Assembly (NCBI GenBank): GCA_002291875.1
Contig: DBAV01000181.1
Location: 1 to 37,209 of the forward strand
Direction: 5' to 3'
Source of the DNA: Hyphomonadaceae bacterium UBA1001
GTDB taxonomy: Bacteria > Pseudomonadota > Alphaproteobacteria > Caulobacterales > Aquidulcibacteraceae
DNA length: 37,209 bases
The notes below the pieces were generated by a model, which was not told the DNA's origin, searched no databases, and worked only from the letters and a program-made list of their open reading frames with translations. Positions 33,152 to 37,209 of this stretch are shown here, one piece after another (the first letter of the stretch is position 1; each line of letters begins with the position of its first letter). Made by a program: the position numbers and the translations under genes.

Positions 33152-33994
33152 ATGAGCCCATCCCCGACCCCTGACATCGATCCCCGGCTCGACCCCGCAC
33201 GCGGGGGCTTTGATACGCCCGGCGAGGATTTCCAGGTGACCGCCGGTGTGGCGTGCCTGCGCCGCACGCCCGAGGGCGACGGCCGACTGGAAACCCAGGC
33301 CCTGCACGGCGACACCATCCGCATCTATGGCGAGCGCGACGGCTTTGGCTGGGGCCGGATGGCGTCCGATGGCTATGTCGGGTGGGTGGACATGGATGCG
33401 CTCTCGTTTCCGGTCCTGCCGGTGACCCATCGCGTGTCGGCCCTGCGCACCTATGTCTTTACCGACCCTGACCTGAAATCGGCGCCCCGATTTTTGCTCT
33501 CGATGAACGCGCGCGTCGTCGGCGGGCGCCGCGAAGGGCGTTTCGTCGAGTGTGCCCGCGCCGGCTGGGTGGTCGCCGACCATCTGGGGCCGCTGACGCC
33601 GGACGAGGACCCCGCCAGCGTGGCCGAGCGCTTCCTGCACGCCCCCTATCAATGGGGCGGCAAGGAAAGCCTCGGGCTCGACTGTTCGGGCCTGGTGCAG
33701 ATGGCGTGGGCGGCAGCCGGGCAATGGGCACCGCGCGACTCGGACATGCAGCGGGCTTCATTGGGCACCCCGCTGGACATTTCGGCCGGCCTTCCGCCGC
33801 TTCAGCGCAACGACCTGGTGTTCTGGAAAGGCCATGTCGGCCTGATGCTGGACGCCCAGCGCCTGATCCACGCGAATGCTCATCACATGGCCACGGCGAT
33901 TGAACCTCTGGACCACGCGATCGCCCGGATCCAGGCCGAGAGCGGGCCCGTGCTGGCCGTCCGGCGGCCAGAACCGTTCCGGACCGCGCGGTAA
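33152..33994 (+). CDS. NlpC/P60 (C40) peptidase with SH3-like domains
   Basis: A 280-residue putative cell-wall peptidase. Two SH3b-like segments (about 27-85 with DTIRIYGERDGFGWGRM and GYVGWV, and about 92-145) precede a C40 domain. The catalytic Cys lies in LDCSGLVQMAW (Cys178), and histidines follow at GHVGL (His228) and LIHANAHH (His240), matching the Cys-His-His triad. This architecture fits alphaproteobacterial enzymes that cut peptide bonds of peptidoglycan fragments. I see no signal peptide, so it may act in the cytoplasm on recycled muropeptides or be exported by another route. It follows a MarR gene by 6 bp. Confidence 0.92.
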   Translation: MSPSPTPDIDPRLDPARGGFDTPGEDFQVTAGVACLRRTPEGDGRLETQALHGDTIRIYGERDGFGWGRMASDGYVGWVDMDALSFPVLPVTHRVSALRTYVFTDPDLKSAPRFLLSMNARVVGGRREGRFVECARAGWVVADHLGPLTPDEDPASVAERFLHAPYQWGGKESLGLDCSGLVQMAWAAAGQWAPRDSDMQRASLGTPLDISAGLPPLQRNDLVFWKGHVGLMLDAQRLIHANAHHMATAIEPLDHAIARIQAESGPVLAVRRPEPFRTAR

Positions 33995-34046
33995 CGCTCC
34001 GTCAACGGCGGTGATGTTAGGCAGGACGCAGCCTCAGGATACCGCC

Positions 34047-34505
34047 ATGCGTCCGAACCGCTTCGCCTGCCTTGTTTTCGCGCTTGCCGCCGCCGTGTCC
34101 GCCTCGGGCGTGGCCGCACCCGCTCATGCCGACGACATGCGCGTCACTGTCGACCAGGCAACCGTGCTGCGCCTGCCTGCGCCGGCCGCCGGCGTCATCG
34201 TCGGCAATCCTTCGATCGCGGGTGTGGCGGTCCAGTCCGACCGCATCGTCTCGATCACCGGGCGCTCGTTCGGCCTGACCAATGTGATCGTGCTGGGACA
34301 CCAGGGCCAGGTGCTCTATTCGGGCGATGTCCGTGTCGTCGGGGTGAACACCAACACCGTCACGGTGCTGCGCGGCACCTCGCAGTCGCGCTATGACTGC
34401 GCGCCGCGCTGCGAGCGGGCGCTGGATCCGGGCGACTCGCCCGAAGCCTGGAGCGAGGCGGCCACCGCCGTCCAGGGCAAGGCGGGGCTGGGTCGCCAGC
34501 CCTGA
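34047..34505 (+). CDS. Pilus assembly/secretin N-terminal domain protein (CpaC-like, no secretin)
   Basis: A 152-residue exported protein with a signal peptide (MRPNRFACLVFALAAAVSAS to about AHA). It has one domain of the pilus/secretin N-terminal type: MRVTVDQATVLRLPAPAAGV, IVGNPSIAGVAVQSDRIVSI and GRSFGLTNVIVLGHQGQVLY. In CpaC/RcpA this domain precedes a secretin channel, but here the protein ends after a short Arg/Cys-containing tail. It stands upstream of two TadE-like genes, so a role in a tad-type pilus is inferred. Full cpaC, ATPase and prepilin peptidase genes are not in the window. Confidence 0.85.
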   Translation: MRPNRFACLVFALAAAVSASGVAAPAHADDMRVTVDQATVLRLPAPAAGVIVGNPSIAGVAVQSDRIVSITGRSFGLTNVIVLGHQGQVLYSGDVRVVGVNTNTVTVLRGTSQSRYDCAPRCERALDPGDSPEAWSEAATAVQGKAGLGRQP

Positions 34506-34536
34506 GCGGGTGGCCCGTGCCATACCGACCGCCCCG

Positions 34537-34554
34537 TTAACCGTTTGCGCAAAC
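34537..34554. promoter_or_regulatory. TTAACC half-site joined to a 12-bp palindrome
   Basis: TTAACC (34537-34542) resembles a CtrA half-site, and the adjoining GTTTGCGCAAAC (34543-34554) is a perfect palindrome. Both lie about 75-90 bases upstream of the first TadE-like gene. The arrangement suggests an operator but the assignment is tentative. Confidence 0.35.
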
Positions 34555-34628
34555 CGGGTGTTCACGCTTCTTGCTGTAAGCGGGACGTTCACCACGGGAT
34601 CGTCCCGTTCCGGTTCTCAGGGGTCGGC

Positions 34629-35234
34629 ATGTCGCACCTCGCCCGATTGATGCCACGCACCGCGCGCCTGTGGCGCCAATGGCGCGCCTTTCGACGCGAC
34701 GAGCGCGGCGCGACGGCCGTCGAGTTCGCGCTGGTCATCTTCCCGTTCATGCTGATCCTGATGGGCATCATCGAGCTGGGGCTGATGTTCCTCGGCGTCG
34801 CGACCCTGGATTTCGGCACGTTCGAGGCTTCGCGCGACATCCGGACCGGCGTGGCACAGACCGCCGGCATGGACGAGGCCGCCATCCGCACGGCGATCTG
34901 CGAGAATGCCATCGGCCTGCCGAACTGTGAGGCGCGCCTGCGCGTCGACCTGCGCGCATTCCCCGACTGGAACGCCGCGGCCGGCCGCCCCGAACCGATC
35001 AATGATGCGTTCGCCGCCGGCGATGGATCGCGCTGGCAGGACGAGCTGGAGTTCGACCCGAACACCGGGCCCAACACTATCGTCATCATGCGCGCCTTCT
35101 ACGAGTGGGACATGTTCACCCCGCTGATCGGCGACATCATGCGCGACGCCCGGTTCGGCGCTGGCGGTGAGCCGCGACTGATGGTGTCATCCGCTTCGAT
35201 CTTCCTGACCGAACCCTTCGCGCCCAACCCGTGA
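34629..35234 (+). CDS. TadE/TadG-like pseudopilin
   Basis: A 201-residue protein with the TadE signature: a basic stretch (FRRDERG) followed by ATAVEFALVIFPFMLILMGI, in which Glu sits at the fifth place of the mature-like helix as in pseudopilins. The rest is a periplasmic domain with two cysteines (CENAIGLPNC) that could form a disulphide. The ATG at 34629 follows a weak GGGG stretch. It belongs with the next gene and the upstream secretin N-domain protein. Confidence 0.9.
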   Translation: MSHLARLMPRTARLWRQWRAFRRDERGATAVEFALVIFPFMLILMGIIELGLMFLGVATLDFGTFEASRDIRTGVAQTAGMDEAAIRTAICENAIGLPNCEARLRVDLRAFPDWNAAAGRPEPINDAFAAGDGSRWQDELEFDPNTGPNTIVIMRAFYEWDMFTPLIGDIMRDARFGAGGEPRLMVSSASIFLTEPFAPNP

Positions 35235-35256
35235 CCCACCCCGGATCGTGACCGCC

Positions 35257-35862
35257 ATGACCGATGTCGACAGCCCTGCCCCCCGCCTCGCCCAAGACCC
35301 GTGCGCCGTTCCCGCGGCGCCCGCGCGCCGCGGGCTGTTCGGCTTCATCAGGGATCGGCGCGGGGTGGCCGCGGTCGAGTTCGCGCTGATCCTGCCGGTC
35401 ATGATCGCCTTCTATTTCGGCCTCACCGAACTTTCGCTGGCGCTGCAGGCCGACCGCAAGGTTCGCTATACCTCGGCCACCATCGCCGACCTGGTGTCGC
35501 GCAATGCCGTGATCGACGAGGCCGCCATCGGCACCATCATGGACGCCTCGAACACCCTGATGTTCCCGCTGCCGGTGGACGCCGACAATATCAGCATCCG
35601 CATCGTCACCGCCACCATGGAAGACGACGAGGAAGCCGAAGTGACCGACTGCCGGGAGCGCAACGATTCGTGCCCGGGCGCCGGCTCGGACATCGCCTTG
35701 CCCGACACCGGTCTGGCCGAGGATCAGCCGGTCCTGCTGGTGCGGGTGCGCTATCAGTATGAATCGCTGACCAGCTTCTATCTCGACAGCCCCCCGATCA
35801 TGATCGAGCACAACACGATCCTGCAGCCCCGCAATCGCGCGCAGGTCGAGTTCGTCGCCTGA
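35257..35862 (+). CDS. TadE/TadG-like pseudopilin
   Basis: A 201-residue protein of the same type. It has an N-tail, then FIRDRRGVAAVEFALILPVM with the TadE Glu and a membrane helix (about 33-55), then a periplasmic domain with an acidic stretch (MEDDEEAE) and a CRERNDSC cysteine pair. The start at 35257 is an ATG; a GTG three codons upstream is possible. Its stop TGA abuts the pabC stop on the other strand, forming TGATCA with no gap. It is separated from the first TadE gene by 22 bp. Confidence 0.9.
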   Translation: MTDVDSPAPRLAQDPCAVPAAPARRGLFGFIRDRRGVAAVEFALILPVMIAFYFGLTELSLALQADRKVRYTSATIADLVSRNAVIDEAAIGTIMDASNTLMFPLPVDADNISIRIVTATMEDDEEAEVTDCRERNDSCPGAGSDIALPDTGLAEDQPVLLVRVRYQYESLTSFYLDSPPIMIEHNTILQPRNRAQVEFVA

Positions 35863-36663
35863 TCAGTCCGCGTCCGCCTCGACCGCAGAGAGGCTGGCAA
35901 TTGCGGGGTGGGTGACGTCAAAGGCCCGCGCGTCCCAGCGCGCCACCGCCCGAACACCCACAACCGCGTTCAGCAGGACGACCGCCCGCGCGCGGTCCAG
36001 GGCTGCCAGCGTCAGCGATGCCTCCTCGATGACGCCTGCGTCGATCAAGGCTGCCCGCGTCGTGCCGGGCAGGGCGCCATCCGTGACGGGCGGCGTGCAC
36101 CAGCCTTCGTCCAGCAGCACCGCGATGTTGGCCGCCGCCGCGCCTGCCACCACCCCCGACGGTGTCAGCAGCGCCGCCTCGTCAGCACCTGCGGCCACCG
36201 CCGCACGACGCGCTGCGGCGTTGTCGACATAGGACAGCGTCTTGTGACGCGCGGCCAGGCTGGTCGGTTCGCGCCGGATCGGGGACGTCACCAGTTGGGC
36301 AGGAGCAGGGCGCCCGGCGGCCGCCGGCGCCAGCGTCAGAAAGGTACGCGGTGAGGGGGACTGAACGGGATCAAGCCCGCGCGGGCCGGGCCCGCCGGTC
36401 ACCGTCAGCCTTGCGGTCCCGTCGCCCACGCCCTGCGCCCTGGCCAGCATGTCCACGGCACCGCCCAGGGTGTCCAGATCGGGGCCCGCGCCCAATCCGA
36501 GGGCGTGCAGCGCCCGCTCCAGGCGCGCAAGGTGCCGCTCGGCCCTGCGCACCCGCCTGTCCAGCACGCGCAGCGTCTCGAACGCCCCCACGCCCAGCAA
36601 AAGGCCCCGGTCCTGCGCCCAGCCGGCCGGGTCCTCGATCAGGGCCCCGTCACGCCAGATCAT
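35863..36663 (-). CDS. pabC: Class IV aminotransferase, aminodeoxychorismate lyase-like
   Basis: PLP fold-type IV protein of 266 residues. In the pathway, PabC converts 4-amino-4-deoxychorismate to p-aminobenzoate and pyruvate. Visible are the N-terminal GLLLGVGAFETLRVLD, RRAERHLARLERAL, the PLP lysine in ARHKTLSYVDN (Lys141) and DEAALLTPSG. One oddity: the segment that is VTECCAANLF in E. coli reads VAGAAAANIA here, so the Glu that contacts the PLP ring nitrogen is Gly174. The gene overlaps pabB by 4 bp (ATGA), giving strong pathway context. A degraded or altered activity is possible. Confidence 0.85.
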   Translation of the reverse strand: MIWRDGALIEDPAGWAQDRGLLLGVGAFETLRVLDRRVRRAERHLARLERALHALGLGAGPDLDTLGGAVDMLARAQGVGDGTARLTVTGGPGPRGLDPVQSPSPRTFLTLAPAAAGRPAPAQLVTSPIRREPTSLAARHKTLSYVDNAAARRAAVAAGADEAALLTPSGVVAGAAAANIAVLLDEGWCTPPVTDGALPGTTRAALIDAGVIEEASLTLAALDRARAVVLLNAVVGVRAVARWDARAFDVTHPAIASLSAVEADAD

Positions 36664-37209
36664 GCTGCCATCCCGTCCGACAGCGCCCGTGTGCCGGTGA
36701 TTTCCTGCACCAGCAGGCTGGCCTTCAGGGTCATCTCGCGCGCCTCGTCCATCGGGTCGCTGGCCACGGTGATGCCGGCCCCCGCGCGCAGCGTGCCGGT
36801 CCATCCGCCCGCCTGGGGCCGCAGCAGCACCGTGCGGATCAGGATCGAGGCATCCAGCGTGCCGTCCGCCCCGAACCAGAACGCCGAGCCGCACCAGGGC
36901 CCTCGGGGCTCGCCCTCCAGTTCGGCGATGATCTCCTGCGCGCGGATCTTGGGGGCGCCGGTAATGGAACCGCCGGGGAACATGGCGGCGAGGGCATCCA
37001 GCCCGTCGCGGCCCGGGGCAAGGCGCGCGGTCACGGTGGACGTCAGGTGATGCAGGCTGGCATAGCTCTCGAGCGCGAACAGCGGGCCCGCCGTCACACC
37101 CCCGCGGGCAGCAATCCGCGACAGGTCGTTGCGCACCAGATCGACGATCATCAGGTTTTCGGCGCGGTCCTTGACCGATCCTGCCAGCGCCAGACGCTCG
37201 GCGCGATCG
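36660..37209 (-). CDS. pabB: Aminodeoxychorismate synthase component I (partial)
   Basis: C-terminal part of a chorismate-binding enzyme; the gene runs off the right edge, so its N-terminus is missing. The visible frame includes LAGSVKDRAENLMIVDLVRN, HHLTSTVTARL, FPGGSITGAPKIRAQEII and GAGITVASDPMDEAREMTLK, the canonical C-terminal motifs of PabB/TrpE-type enzymes. PIKAS-type lysine substitution separates PabB and TrpE; the SITGAPK motif and the translationally coupled pabC favour PabB. It uses chorismate and ammonia to make aminodeoxychorismate for folate synthesis. Confidence 0.92.
   Translation of the reverse strand, partial: DRAERLALAGSVKDRAENLMIVDLVRNDLSRIAARGGVTAGPLFALESYASLHHLTSTVTARLAPGRDGLDALAAMFPGGSITGAPKIRAQEIIAELEGEPRGPWCGSAFWFGADGTLDASILIRTVLLRPQAGGWTGTLRAGAGITVASDPMDEAREMTLKASLLVQEITGTRALSDGMAA

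Overview
The window is GC-rich chromosomal DNA from an alphaproteobacterium. The flagellar order fliF-fliG-fliH(flbE)-fliN-flbD-flhA, with an FlbD-type sigma-54 activator as the fifth gene, is the arrangement known from Caulobacter and its relatives (Caulobacterales, Maricaulales, Hyphomonadaceae). An arginine-rich DUF4167 protein, a large TonB-dependent receptor and TadE-like pilus genes fit the same lineage. I cannot name a genus.

Layout. 1-6.4 kb: a gamma-glutamyltransferase-family protein, a DUF4167 protein, alanine dehydrogenase divergent from an Lrp/AsnC regulator, folK, and a Tat-exported class-C-type serine hydrolase. 6.6-9.3 kb: etfB, etfA and a 3-hydroxyacyl-CoA dehydrogenase (fatty-acid oxidation and electron transfer). 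9.5-14.5 kb: a TonB-dependent receptor facing away from two tandem paralogous Tat-signal serine hydrolases; the first paralogue has lost its catalytic residues. 14.6-23.7 kb: one tightly packed flagellar operon (fliF, fliG, fliH, fliN, flbD, flhA, flhF, flhG) covering the MS ring, the switch, the export gate, the sigma-54 regulator and the genes of polar flagellar placement. 23.75-27.1 kb: a divergent polysaccharide deacetylase, rppH and two alpha/beta hydrolases. 27.15-27.66 kb: tRNA-Ala(GGC) with a recognisable promoter, then a REP-like palindromic repeat region. 27.66-33.1 kb: a DUF2786 protein, a SpoU methyltransferase, a quinone oxidoreductase, a Baeyer-Villiger-type flavin monooxygenase, a Uma2 nuclease-fold protein, a small two-helix membrane protein and a MarR regulator. 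33.1-37.2 kb: an NlpC/P60 peptidase, a stand-alone pilus/secretin N-domain protein with two TadE-like pseudopilins, and pabC and pabB on the opposite strand, the latter running off the right edge.

Most of the window is conserved housekeeping DNA. The observations most worth a second look are: an FlhF whose GTPase motifs G1, G3 and G4 are all broken; a Tat-signal serine hydrolase that has become a pseudoenzyme beside its intact sister; a PabC-like protein lacking the conserved glutamate that contacts PLP; an inverted repeat with an ftr-like sequence just upstream of fliF; and the repeat cluster behind tRNA-Ala. I found no CRISPR array, insertion sequence, integrase or prophage. Functional statements rest on motif reading without database searches.
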